From NCBI GenBank assembly GCA_028873375.1, contig JAGWKU010000001.1, forward strand, positions 75,763 to 114,983: a stretch of 39,221 nt of DNA, in the 5' to 3' direction. Shown one piece after another: positions 16,490-23,257 of the stretch. The notes under the pieces are model-generated. The model had not been told where the DNA came from. It saw nothing but the letters and a program-made list of their open reading frames with translations, and searched no databases. Source of the DNA: Verrucomicrobiota bacterium (GTDB taxonomy: Bacteria; Chlamydiota; Chlamydiia; Chlamydiales; SM23-39). Each line of letters begins with the position of its first letter. The stretch's first letter is position 1. Position numbers and translations under genes: made by a program.

Positions 16490-16990
16490 TTATTTCAACG
16501 GGTTGCTCGAGAACCTATTATACTTTTTGATCATCTCTAAGAGCCTCTTCACATTGTCTGGATGAGTTTCTTGGTAGTATCCCTTTTCCGCATTGCCACC
16601 TGTGACGGGGAATTCTTCTTTGACTAAATATGCATAGAAATCAATAGGCTCAGTCGGGAAGGAGATCGCTATATGCACTTCTTTTTCACTGCAGAGACAC
16701 CCTCTACTTTTATAAATTGAAACAACGACTTTTTGAATAGGAGAAGAAGAGTCTGTATTGATGTATGTTTTTGAAATGTTTTGATTTTGTTGCAATCTGT
16801 TCACTTCTTTTAATATTCCGGATTTGCCGGGATACACTGCACTCCACACTTTTTCTTTAAAAATATTAAAGAGTTCCTCTGCCTCCTTTTCTGATGCTCT
16901 CATAGGCATTGGACATTTCGTATAACTCATGCTTCTCGGTCGAGGCTCAATGAAAGGAGTTTTTATTTCGTCATCAAATTGAATGGACAT
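16490..16990 (-). CDS. Hypothetical protein, 166 aa
   Basis: I do not recognise this gene. The protein is soluble, starting MSIQFDDEIKTPF, with an acidic helical middle (SEKEAEELFNIFKEKVW), a central Ser/Asn-rich linker, then a beta-rich part with Cys-Leu-Cys (SRGCLCSEKEVHIAI) and a basic helical end. The start at 16990 is chosen because AGGA lies six bases upstream; GTG at 17014 and ATG at 16996 are in frame but poorly placed for a ribosome. Codon use looks more A/T-rich than its neighbours, which may mean a lineage-specific or acquired gene. It sits downstream of epmB on the same strand with a gap of about 45 bases. Confidence 0.6.
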   Translation of the reverse strand: MSIQFDDEIKTPFIEPRPRSMSYTKCPMPMRASEKEAEELFNIFKEKVWSAVYPGKSGILKEVNRLQQNQNISKTYINTDSSSPIQKVVVSIYKSRGCLCSEKEVHIAISFPTEPIDFYAYLVKEEFPVTGGNAEKGYYQETHPDNVKRLLEMIKKYNRFSSNPLK

Positions 16991-17035
16991 GGACATTCCT
17001 GAATGTTGCGCCACAGCAGTATACTAGAAAAAATT

Positions 17036-18031
17036 TCAAAAGGAAAGGTTGCGCGTTTTGGAGGAAGCGCCAGGTTCTTCGCGGACAAGATGAGGAACGC
17101 CGTATCCAGAGAGACGCTCTTGCACGTATTGGAGGAGCTCGCGACCGCGGGCAGCAGGCACATCGAAATGGGCCGAGCCTTCGACAGGATCAAGCAAATT
17201 GAGGTAGTAAGGCATGATGCCTGCATCGATCAATGTTTCACAGAGCTGTAACAGGGTCTCTTCGTTGTCGTTGACGCCTTTGAGAAGGACTGAAGAATTG
17301 AGCAGAGGAATCCCTAACTGACCGACTTTTCGTAGAGCAGAGAGAATGTCTTCGTCTAGCTCTCGTGCGTGATTACAATGGATGACGAAATAGATTTGTT
17401 TTTGACAACCGCTGAGGAGTTCGAGAAAGGAGTTATCGATGCGTTCAGGGATGCCGATGGGAAAGCGAGTGTGAAATCGGATGCGGCGGATGTGGGGAAT
17501 CTCATCGATAGCATGGAGGTATTGCATGAGCGCTGCGTCGTTCAAAGAGAGCGGGTCGCCACCGCTCAAGATGACTTCGCGGAGGTCGGTGTGTTTTTTT
17601 AAGTAGGCTAGTTCGCGGGTGAGATCGGACGTGCCTGTTTCGTAGGGGAAATTTTGCCGGAAACAGTAGCGACAATGCATGGCGCAGGCGGAGGTGGGAA
17701 GGAGAAGCGCGCGTCCATGGTATTTGTGGAGGAGCTTCTTTTCTTTGCGAAAGTCAGTATCGCAGACCGGGTCGGTGACAAAGCCCTCTTTTTTCTCTTG
17801 CTCGGCGATGAGGGGGACGAATTGGCGGAATAGGGGGTCATTGATGTCATTTTTCGCTATCTTGGAGGCGAGTCTGTGGGGCAGGTTGAGGATGAATTTA
17901 GGAGCGTTCAGGAGCTGGGCTCGATTTTCCTCGGAGAGTTCGAGAAAGTCGGCTAGGTCGCGAACCTGTGTAAAATTTTCTTTTTGAATCTGTCGCCATC
18001 GGGAGGTCGGAGTTCGAAGGGAGAAGCTCAT
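17036..18031 (-). CDS. epmB: Radical SAM lysine 2,3-aminomutase family protein, EF-P beta-lysylation enzyme EpmB-like
   Basis: EpmB converts (S)-alpha-lysine to (R)-beta-lysine, which EpmA attaches to elongation factor P. The 331-aa chain has the radical SAM cluster CAMHCRYCF (Cys-x3-Cys-x2-Cys), the SAM-site SGGDPLSLND, and a C-terminal GASSKT with the presumed PLP lysine six residues from the end. The length matches E. coli EpmB (342 aa) and not the longer catabolic KamA. The ATG at 18031 lies 13 bases after murA; a TTG at 18070 would overlap murA and adds nothing homologous. EpmA and EF-P are not in this window, so the exact substrate is inferred. Confidence 0.85.
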   Translation of the reverse strand: MSFSLRTPTSRWRQIQKENFTQVRDLADFLELSEENRAQLLNAPKFILNLPHRLASKIAKNDINDPLFRQFVPLIAEQEKKEGFVTDPVCDTDFRKEKKLLHKYHGRALLLPTSACAMHCRYCFRQNFPYETGTSDLTRELAYLKKHTDLREVILSGGDPLSLNDAALMQYLHAIDEIPHIRRIRFHTRFPIGIPERIDNSFLELLSGCQKQIYFVIHCNHARELDEDILSALRKVGQLGIPLLNSSVLLKGVNDNEETLLQLCETLIDAGIMPYYLNLLDPVEGSAHFDVPAARGRELLQYVQERLSGYGVPHLVREEPGASSKTRNLSF

Positions 18032-18044
18032 AGTGGGATCTATT

Positions 18045-19436
18045 TTAGAGAGCCAGGGCGCGAGAGTCAACGCCTGTTAGTGTCGGAATGGGGGGAATTT
18101 CCCCCTTTTTGATGGTTAGACGGGTAATATTGGCCCCCAGAGAGGAAAGTTTACCTACGAGATCCTCATAGCCGCGGTCGAGGAAGTCGACGTTCGTGAT
18201 GGTGCTCTCGTCAGGAGAAAGAAGGGCCGCCATGACGTAGGCAAAGCCAGCCCGGAGGTCGGGAATCGAGATTTCCTTACCTTTGAGAGGGGTGGGGCCT
18301 TTGATCACCAGGCTATGGTGATGGTTATTGGTCGCAAACCGGCACGCCTTTCCGCCGAGGCACTGGGTAAAGAGCTCGATGTCCGCTCCCATTTCTTTGA
18401 GGGTATGGGTGTAGCCGAAGCGATTTTCATAGACTGTTTCGTGGATGACTGAGGCGCCTTGGGCCTGGGTAAGAAGGACGACAAAGGGTTGTTGCCAATC
18501 GGTCATGAAACCAGGATGGACATCGGTTTCCAGGTGGAGGCCGGCGCGGAGAGGTTGGTCATAGAAGAATTCGATACCATTTGAGCGAACATGAAAGCCG
18601 CCACCCACTTCGCGCAATTTGTTCAAGAAGGCAATCATGTTGTGATGCTCGGCCCCCTCCACGAAAACGCGCCCTTTTGTGCTGACTGCAGCGACTGCAT
18701 AAGAGGCGACTTCGTTTCGGTCGGTGAGGACAGTGTGCTCTACATCGTGAAATTGCGTCGCCTGCTCGATACAGATCGTTCGATCGACATCGACCATGAT
18801 GTTGGCGCCTAATTTTTGTAAGAAAAGGATGAGGTCGATGATCTCTGGCTCAATCGCCGCGTTTTTGATGAGCGTTGTCCCTTTTGCACGCACGGCCGCG
18901 AGGATGGTATTTTCAGTGGCGCCGACAGAGGGGTAACTAAGTGTAATGATTGTGCCACTCAGTCCTTGATGCGCTTGCGCAAAATAGGCACCTTCTTTTT
19001 TCATTCCCCGATATTCAATGCGCGCGCCGAGTTTTTGCAGAGCGTGAATGTGAAGGTCAATCGGTCGCATGCCAATCAAGTCGCCGCCGATGGTGGGAAC
19101 GATGATGTCTTGATCGGTACGACCAAGTAAAGCGCCGATCATAAGAATGGGAATTCGATTCGATCCGCAATAACGCTGTGGAACATAGGTAGTCTTGAGT
19201 TCGCTTGTCGAAATTTCAAGTGTACGAGCAGCTTTGTCCCATTTGACTTCAGAGCCGATTTCTTTGCACAGATTGACGGTGATTTCGACATCTCCGATGT
19301 TGGGAACATTGTAAAAAGTACATTTTTTATCGGAAAGAAGGGAAGCGACGAGCAACTTTGTCATAGCATTTTTCGCACCGGAGGCCCGAATGTGCCCCTG
19401 CAGTGGTTTGCTTCCCGTGATTTTCAAGACATCCAT
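18045..19436 (-). CDS. murA: UDP-N-acetylglucosamine 1-carboxyvinyltransferase MurA with Asp at the catalytic Cys position
   Basis: MurA adds enolpyruvate to UDP-GlcNAc, the first committed step of peptidoglycan synthesis. The 463-aa protein has the N-terminal substrate lysine (SGAKNA, Lys22) and the inside-out barrel repeats of the EPT family (SGAKNA near the start, LSYPSVGATENTI, SIPDLRAGFAYVMAALL). The mobile loop reads TIGGDLIGMRPIDLHI: Asp119 stands where most bacteria have the Cys (Cys115 in E. coli) that fosfomycin alkylates. The same Cys-to-Asp exchange is known in Chlamydia and gives natural fosfomycin resistance. It is transcribed with epmB downstream and diverges from ispF. Confidence 0.97.
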   Translation of the reverse strand: MDVLKITGSKPLQGHIRASGAKNAMTKLLVASLLSDKKCTFYNVPNIGDVEITVNLCKEIGSEVKWDKAARTLEISTSELKTTYVPQRYCGSNRIPILMIGALLGRTDQDIIVPTIGGDLIGMRPIDLHIHALQKLGARIEYRGMKKEGAYFAQAHQGLSGTIITLSYPSVGATENTILAAVRAKGTTLIKNAAIEPEIIDLILFLQKLGANIMVDVDRTICIEQATQFHDVEHTVLTDRNEVASYAVAAVSTKGRVFVEGAEHHNMIAFLNKLREVGGGFHVRSNGIEFFYDQPLRAGLHLETDVHPGFMTDWQQPFVVLLTQAQGASVIHETVYENRFGYTHTLKEMGADIELFTQCLGGKACRFATNNHHHSLVIKGPTPLKGKEISIPDLRAGFAYVMAALLSPDESTITNVDFLDRGYEDLVGKLSSLGANITRLTIKKGEIPPIPTLTGVDSRALAL

Positions 19437-19537
19437 ACCAAAGATCTTAAACTAAAGTTGAATTTTTAGACGATTTTTCTTGCGCTTACGAGAGGAAATA
19501 GGATTTTTATCAGGGAATTTGGTAGACTCTTTGGTAT

Positions 19538-20041
19538 ATGGAAAACAGATTTCCGGTTTTTCGGACAGGGATTGGGCAAGATAGTCGCCGATTTTTATCC
19601 GCTGATTCATCCAAGCCATGCATTATTGGGGGCGTTATTTTTGAAGGCACTCCTGGTCTCGATGCTGATTCCGATGGAGATGTTGTTTATCACGCGATTT
19701 GCAATGCGATTACTTCTCTCACAGGTGTTCCGATTCTCAGTGGAATTGCGGTCGAACTTTATCGCAAAGATGGAATCACCGATTCACAAGTATATCTAGA
19801 ACGAGCGCTCAAAACTCTTCATAAGCAAACGATTATCCATGTCGCTCTTTCCATCGAGGGAAAGCGGCCTCATTTTGAAGAAAAAATCGAGGCGATGCGC
19901 AAGAAAATTGCTCACGTGCTTGGCATTCGCTTTTCGCAAGTGGGTCTCACCTCCATCTCTGGCGACGGTCTCACCGACTTTGGTTGCGGTGACGGTCTTC
20001 AATGTTTCTGCACTCTCACCACCGCCGAAGAGCCCCTCTAA
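19538..20041 (+). CDS. ispF: 2-C-methyl-D-erythritol 2,4-cyclodiphosphate synthase (divergent metal site)
   Basis: IspF cyclises CDP-ME 2-phosphate in the MEP isoprenoid pathway. The 167-aa protein has the chlamydial-type GIGQDS start, DSDGDVVYHAICNAI (metal ligand His52) and the C-terminal TSISGDGLTDFGCGDG. The usual Zn site is Asp-x-His plus a second His; here residues 15-17 are Asp-Ser-Arg (codons GAT AGT CGC), so the first His is Arg17. CGC is one base from CAC. His34 of the E. coli enzyme is also not kept (ADSDGD). As I recall, C. trachomatis has GIGQDSH at this place. Either the site tolerates the change, the enzyme is altered, or the base is an error. It converges with the CysJ-like gene, as in C. 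trachomatis (CT434-CT435 by memory). Confidence 0.9.
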   Translation: MENRFPVFRTGIGQDSRRFLSADSSKPCIIGGVIFEGTPGLDADSDGDVVYHAICNAITSLTGVPILSGIAVELYRKDGITDSQVYLERALKTLHKQTIIHVALSIEGKRPHFEEKIEAMRKKIAHVLGIRFSQVGLTSISGDGLTDFGCGDGLQCFCTLTTAEEPL

Positions 20042-20087
20042 CCCTACTTTACATTGTTAAATAAAAAGAGAAAAAAATGGAATCTCC

Positions 20088-20323
20088 CGACCGTCGGGCT
20101 GTTCCGATCTCGCTCCACCCCCGCGGCCCAGGGGCCCTACCTGAGACTTTGCCGATCGGATGTCCTGACGGGCATCCTATCGCGTATTCCCCACCCCTAA
20201 AGGCGATGCGCCTTTGGGGACCCCGGCGCCGCTCGTCGTGCACGCGAAAGGGCGTGCAACGACTGGTCCTCGAAGCCGCAGGTAGGCCCCTGAGCCGCGG
20301 GGCGCGGAGCATCCCGACGGTCT
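20088..20323. other. GC-rich, highly self-complementary element (candidate structured RNA or inverted-repeat element)
   Basis: The gap between ispF and the CysJ-like gene is 352 bases. Within it, this stretch of about 235 bases is far richer in G+C than its surroundings and folds on itself. The outer arms pair 20089-20098 with 20313-20322 (10 of 10), then seven more pairs after one mismatch. A second arm pairs 20121-20143 with 20279-20300 (21 pairs, one mismatch, one bulge). Inside are three hairpins: 20153-20182 (12 pairs), 20194-20219 (10 pairs, one bulge) and 20235-20263 (11 pairs, one bulge). Open frames on both strands across it read as Pro/Arg-rich noise. No target-site duplication is obvious. 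I saw no second copy in the window. It does not show the conserved cores of RNase P RNA, tmRNA, SRP RNA or 6S RNA that I know. Confidence 0.6.
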
Positions 20324-20356
20324 GTGGTGATTAACCTTTCTTTTCCATTTATTCCT

Positions 20357-20379
20357 AAATGTAAAGCGGCTTTACATTT
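20357..20379. repeat. Dispersed 3'-end palindrome, copy 2
   Basis: Inverted repeat with 11-base arms (AAATGTAAAGC and its complement) around one G, identical in core to copies at 6818-6844 and 36602-36622. It lies in the convergent space after ispF and the GC-rich element, 14 bases from the CysJ-like stop. A half arm (CTTTACATT) lies at 20047-20055, just after the ispF stop, on the other side of the GC-rich element. Confidence 0.8.
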
Positions 20380-20393
20380 GAAGGAAAGGGTTG

Positions 20394-21515
20394 TTAGTAA
20401 ACGTCTTGGAGATAGTGGCGGGAGTGGCGGAGCGATTTGAGATATTCACGCGCTTTGTCTTCAGGCAGATGGCCGCATTCGCGAGCGATGCGTTGGAGAG
20501 TGAGATCGACATCCTTCGCCATTTTCTCTGCATCGCCGCAGACATAGAGGTAGGCGCCTTCTTGGAGCCATTTCCAGAGAGTTTCTCGTTCTTCCCAGAG
20601 ACGATGTTGTACGTAGGTTTTTTCGGCTGTGTCGCGAGAGAAAGCAAGGCTAAGGCGGAGCCGTTGTTGCCGTTCGAGTTCGAGCCAGTAGTCAGAGTAA
20701 TAAAAGTCGGTGGCTCGATTTCGCTCTCCAAAGATGAGCCAATTGCGTCCTTTGTGTTGGAGTGCGAGGCGCTCTTGTAGAAATGCTCGGAAAGGGGCGA
20801 TGCCAGTGCCAGGGCCAATGAGGATGATGGGAGCTTCGGGGTCGGCTGGCAATGTAAAGCCATTCGAAGGCTGGAGGTAAATGGGAATGGAAGTTTCTTG
20901 CGGCTGGGCATATTCGCAGAGGAAATGACTTCCCACTCCTTGCCGAGTACCGCCGAGAACTGGATAGGTGAGAAATGCAACGGTGAGATGGATTTCCTGG
21001 GGAAATACTTTTGGCGAAGAGGCAATAGAGTAGAAGCGGGGCATTAGGGGAAGGAGGATGGCACAGAGCTCTTGTGGTGTGATGGGGGCTGGAAAGAGAT
21101 GGAGTAGGTCGATGAGCTGGTGGGTAGCAAGCAGTTCTGTGAGCAGGTGTTTGTTTTCAGGAATGAGGAATTCTTCGAGACCCGAAGCACCTCTCTCTCT
21201 GAGCAACTTGAGTAGAGAGGAGGTGCATTTGGCAAGATTCGCTTTGAAGAGGAGAATTTCGCGAAGGGAAAGCGTGCGATTAGAGCGAGTGTCGAAGATC
21301 GATTCTTCCCCTGTCGCGTGGAAATAGCGAAGAATTTTTTCGATGAGAGCTGGGTCGTTCATCGGGAGAACGGCGATGCTATCGCCCACCTGGAAAGGGA
21401 AATGATCCTGCCCTAGATCTAGGCTGATGTGAAACGTCCGCTTCGTCGATCCCGGCTTGTTGAGGAGGAAGCGTTCCTTGATCTTCGCGATAAATGGGTT
21501 GGTTTTAGAGTGCAT
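20394..21515 (-). CDS. cysJ: CysJ-like NADPH flavoprotein reductase (FAD/NADP domains only)
   Basis: The protein has the FNR-like half of sulfite reductase flavoprotein or cytochrome P450 reductase. Motifs: RFYSIASSP (FAD), GVGSHFL, GPGTGIAPFRAFLQER (NADPH phosphate/ribose), FGERNRATDF, YLYVCGDAEKMAKDV and a terminal aromatic residue (DVY). At 373 aa from the ATG at 21515 it lacks the N-terminal FMN flavodoxin domain of true CysJ; the helical connecting domain (about 60-150) remains. No CysI is nearby, so sulfite reduction is not supported and the electron acceptor is unknown. Chlamydia carries a similar short protein annotated cysJ beside ispF, as I recall. A TTG two codons upstream is an alternative start; no clear ribosome binding site is seen. 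Confidence 0.85.
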   Translation of the reverse strand: MHSKTNPFIAKIKERFLLNKPGSTKRTFHISLDLGQDHFPFQVGDSIAVLPMNDPALIEKILRYFHATGEESIFDTRSNRTLSLREILLFKANLAKCTSSLLKLLRERGASGLEEFLIPENKHLLTELLATHQLIDLLHLFPAPITPQELCAILLPLMPRFYSIASSPKVFPQEIHLTVAFLTYPVLGGTRQGVGSHFLCEYAQPQETSIPIYLQPSNGFTLPADPEAPIILIGPGTGIAPFRAFLQERLALQHKGRNWLIFGERNRATDFYYSDYWLELERQQRLRLSLAFSRDTAEKTYVQHRLWEERETLWKWLQEGAYLYVCGDAEKMAKDVDLTLQRIARECGHLPEDKAREYLKSLRHSRHYLQDVY

Positions 21516-21564
21516 TGACAAGTGGTTGATCTCTCGTTACATTAAGCAAAAAAGGAGCAGGTTC

Positions 21565-21702
21565 ATGAAGTCCATCGCATTCCTCGTGGTTCTTCTTTTT
21601 TTAGCAAGTTGCGGCGACACGGGGGGATATCAACGGGGATATGTCATTTCGCATTCGGTTGTTGAAGAAAGCGTAGAATCGCCTATACCGGCGCAGGAAT
21701 AA
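21565..21702 (+). CDS. Small lipoprotein, 45 aa
   Basis: The 45-residue product has a classic lipoprotein signal: [16 protein letters not shown], with LASC as lipobox, leaving a 30-residue mature peptide that ends in an acidic, Pro-containing tail. The start is fixed by AAGGAG seven bases before the ATG. The final 20 bases overlap the convergent gltX 3' end. It sits where C. trachomatis has the small cysteine-rich outer-membrane lipoprotein OmcA next to gltX, but this peptide has only the lipid-anchor Cys, so it cannot form the disulfide cross-links of OmcA. Homology with OmcA is not shown by sequence; position is the only link. Confidence 0.75.
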   Translation: MKSIAFLVVLLFLASCGDTGGYQRGYVISHSVVEESVESPIPAQE

Positions 21703-23197
21703 AAAACTCCTTACAATTCTTTTTCTCCCATCCCTTTTTCAGTTGGTCCATCTTTTTATTAGATAGGCCGCCGACCGCTTCAATTGCTTGGAGCAGTCGC
21801 ACACGGGTTCGGTCTTTACCAAGTAGTGTGACCGATTCGAAGAGAGGAGGACCTTGGTGTTTACCCATGACTGCCGCGTAGAGCGATTGGATGACGAATT
21901 TCTTGTGGTGAACGCCAAAGATTTCAGCGATCTGGTGAGAAGCTGTCTCGACCGCTTTACCGCTCCAATCCTCTTGCTCATCAAGGCTCCAAATGGTCGC
22001 TTGGAAGATCGCAGCCGTCAGTTCTGGCGTCGCTTGTTTTGGAATGAGGAGTTCGGGCGTGATTTTGAGGTCGTTGATGAACAGAAAATCACACAGTTGG
22101 ATGAAATCGCCAAAAGTCTTGATCCGCGTGTGGACGAGAGGCATGAGTTTACGCATGAACTCTTCATTGAAACTCCATTGAACCAATCGATCCCACAGTT
22201 CGTTTTCAGAAATCGTTTCAATGAGCTTCTTCTGGTTGACCCAGTTGAGTTTTTGCACATCGAAAAAGGCGCCTGAAGTTCCAATCCGTTTTGAATCGAA
22301 GGCGCGGATGATCTCGTCGAGCGAGTAAATTTCTTTCTCGTCGGGCATGCTATAGCCCATGAGTGTCAGGAAATTGACCAGCGCTTCAGGCAAATAGCCG
22401 CTATCTCGGAAGTAGAAAATCGATGTGGGGTTTTTTCGCTTCGAGAGTTTTTTTCCATCTTTGCCGAGTAAGAGAGGCATGTGCATAAAGGTGGGAGGCG
22501 TCCATCCAAATGATTCGTAAAGGAGAATGTGTTTGGGAGTAGAGCTCATCCACTCATCGCCTCGGATCACATGTGTGATCTTCATGAGTCGGTCGTCGAC
22601 TACGTTAGCTAAATGGTAAGTGGGAAAGCCATCTGATTTCAAAAGCACTTGGTCATCGATATCGGCCCAAGGAGCAGTGACCCGTCCTTTGATTGCATCC
22701 TCGTAGACGCATTCGCCAGTCAGAGGAACTTTCAATCGGATGACAAAGGGTTGTCCTGCCTCTTCTCGTTGACGTACTTCTTCAGGGCTCAAGTTGCGAT
22801 AGCGGCGGTCGTAGCCGGCTCGCTTTCCCTGCTTAGCAGCCACTTCTCTCATCTCTGCTAGCTCTTCGGGCGTTGCAAAGCATTTATAAGCCTTACCATT
22901 GGCGAGTAGTTCATAGGCGTGTTGACGATATGTTTCGGTTCGCTCGGATTGGCGATAAGGACCGTAGGGGCCGCCAACATCAGGGCCTTCATCCCAGGTA
23001 ATGCCGCACCAGCGGAGAGCTTGGATGATATTTGCTTCATACTCAGGCCGGCTTCTCGTCTGGTCGGTATCTTCAATCCGCAGAATAAATTTCCCGCTGA
23101 AGTGGCGAGCAAAAATTAAATTGAAAAGTGCGATGTAGGCGGTTCCTACATGGGGGTCTCCGGTGGGAGAGGGGGCAACGCGAACTCGAACAGTCAT
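21683..23197 (-). CDS. gltX: Glutamate--tRNA ligase
   Basis: GltX charges tRNA-Glu (and tRNA-Gln where an amidotransferase is used). The 504-aa class I enzyme has [19 protein letters not shown] with the HIGH-type motif at its N terminus, [26 protein letters not shown] and the KMSKS-type [12 protein letters not shown]. Length is normal. The 3' end overlaps the small lipoprotein gene on the other strand by 20 bases. The GAGGA ribosome binding site sits in the arm of a stable hairpin (see 23201-23239), which suggests control of initiation. Confidence 0.97.
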   Translation of the reverse strand: MTVRVRVAPSPTGDPHVGTAYIALFNLIFARHFSGKFILRIEDTDQTRSRPEYEANIIQALRWCGITWDEGPDVGGPYGPYRQSERTETYRQHAYELLANGKAYKCFATPEELAEMREVAAKQGKRAGYDRRYRNLSPEEVRQREEAGQPFVIRLKVPLTGECVYEDAIKGRVTAPWADIDDQVLLKSDGFPTYHLANVVDDRLMKITHVIRGDEWMSSTPKHILLYESFGWTPPTFMHMPLLLGKDGKKLSKRKNPTSIFYFRDSGYLPEALVNFLTLMGYSMPDEKEIYSLDEIIRAFDSKRIGTSGAFFDVQKLNWVNQKKLIETISENELWDRLVQWSFNEEFMRKLMPLVHTRIKTFGDFIQLCDFLFINDLKITPELLIPKQATPELTAAIFQATIWSLDEQEDWSGKAVETASHQIAEIFGVHHKKFVIQSLYAAVMGKHQGPPLFESVTLLGKDRTRVRLLQAIEAVGGLSNKKMDQLKKGWEKKNCKEFFIPAPV

Positions 23198-23200
23198 AAA

Positions 23201-23239
23201 TCCTCAAGAAAATGGATTTCCATTTTCTCAGTCTGAGGA
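23201..23239 (-). promoter_or_regulatory. Hairpin that can mask the gltX ribosome binding site
   Basis: On the minus strand, directly before gltX, the sequence TCCTCA (23239-23234) is complementary to TGAGGA (23206-23201), which contains the gltX Shine-Dalgarno sequence three bases from the ATG. Inside lies a perfect 10-base stem (AGAAAATGGA/TCCATTTTCT, 23207-23228, loop of 2). A five-base internal loop separates the stems. Folded RNA would hide the ribosome binding site; whether anything unfolds it is unknown. There is no T-run, so it is not an obvious intrinsic terminator for the upstream protease gene. Confidence 0.5.
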
Positions 23240-23257
23240 CTTTATCTCAAGAAGGCT

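Noticed and set aside
20049-20334. Open frames of 85-87 codons on both strands across the GC-rich gap
   Set aside because: They read as Pro/Arg/Gly-rich sequence, lack proper ribosome binding sites and result from the self-complementary GC-rich element.
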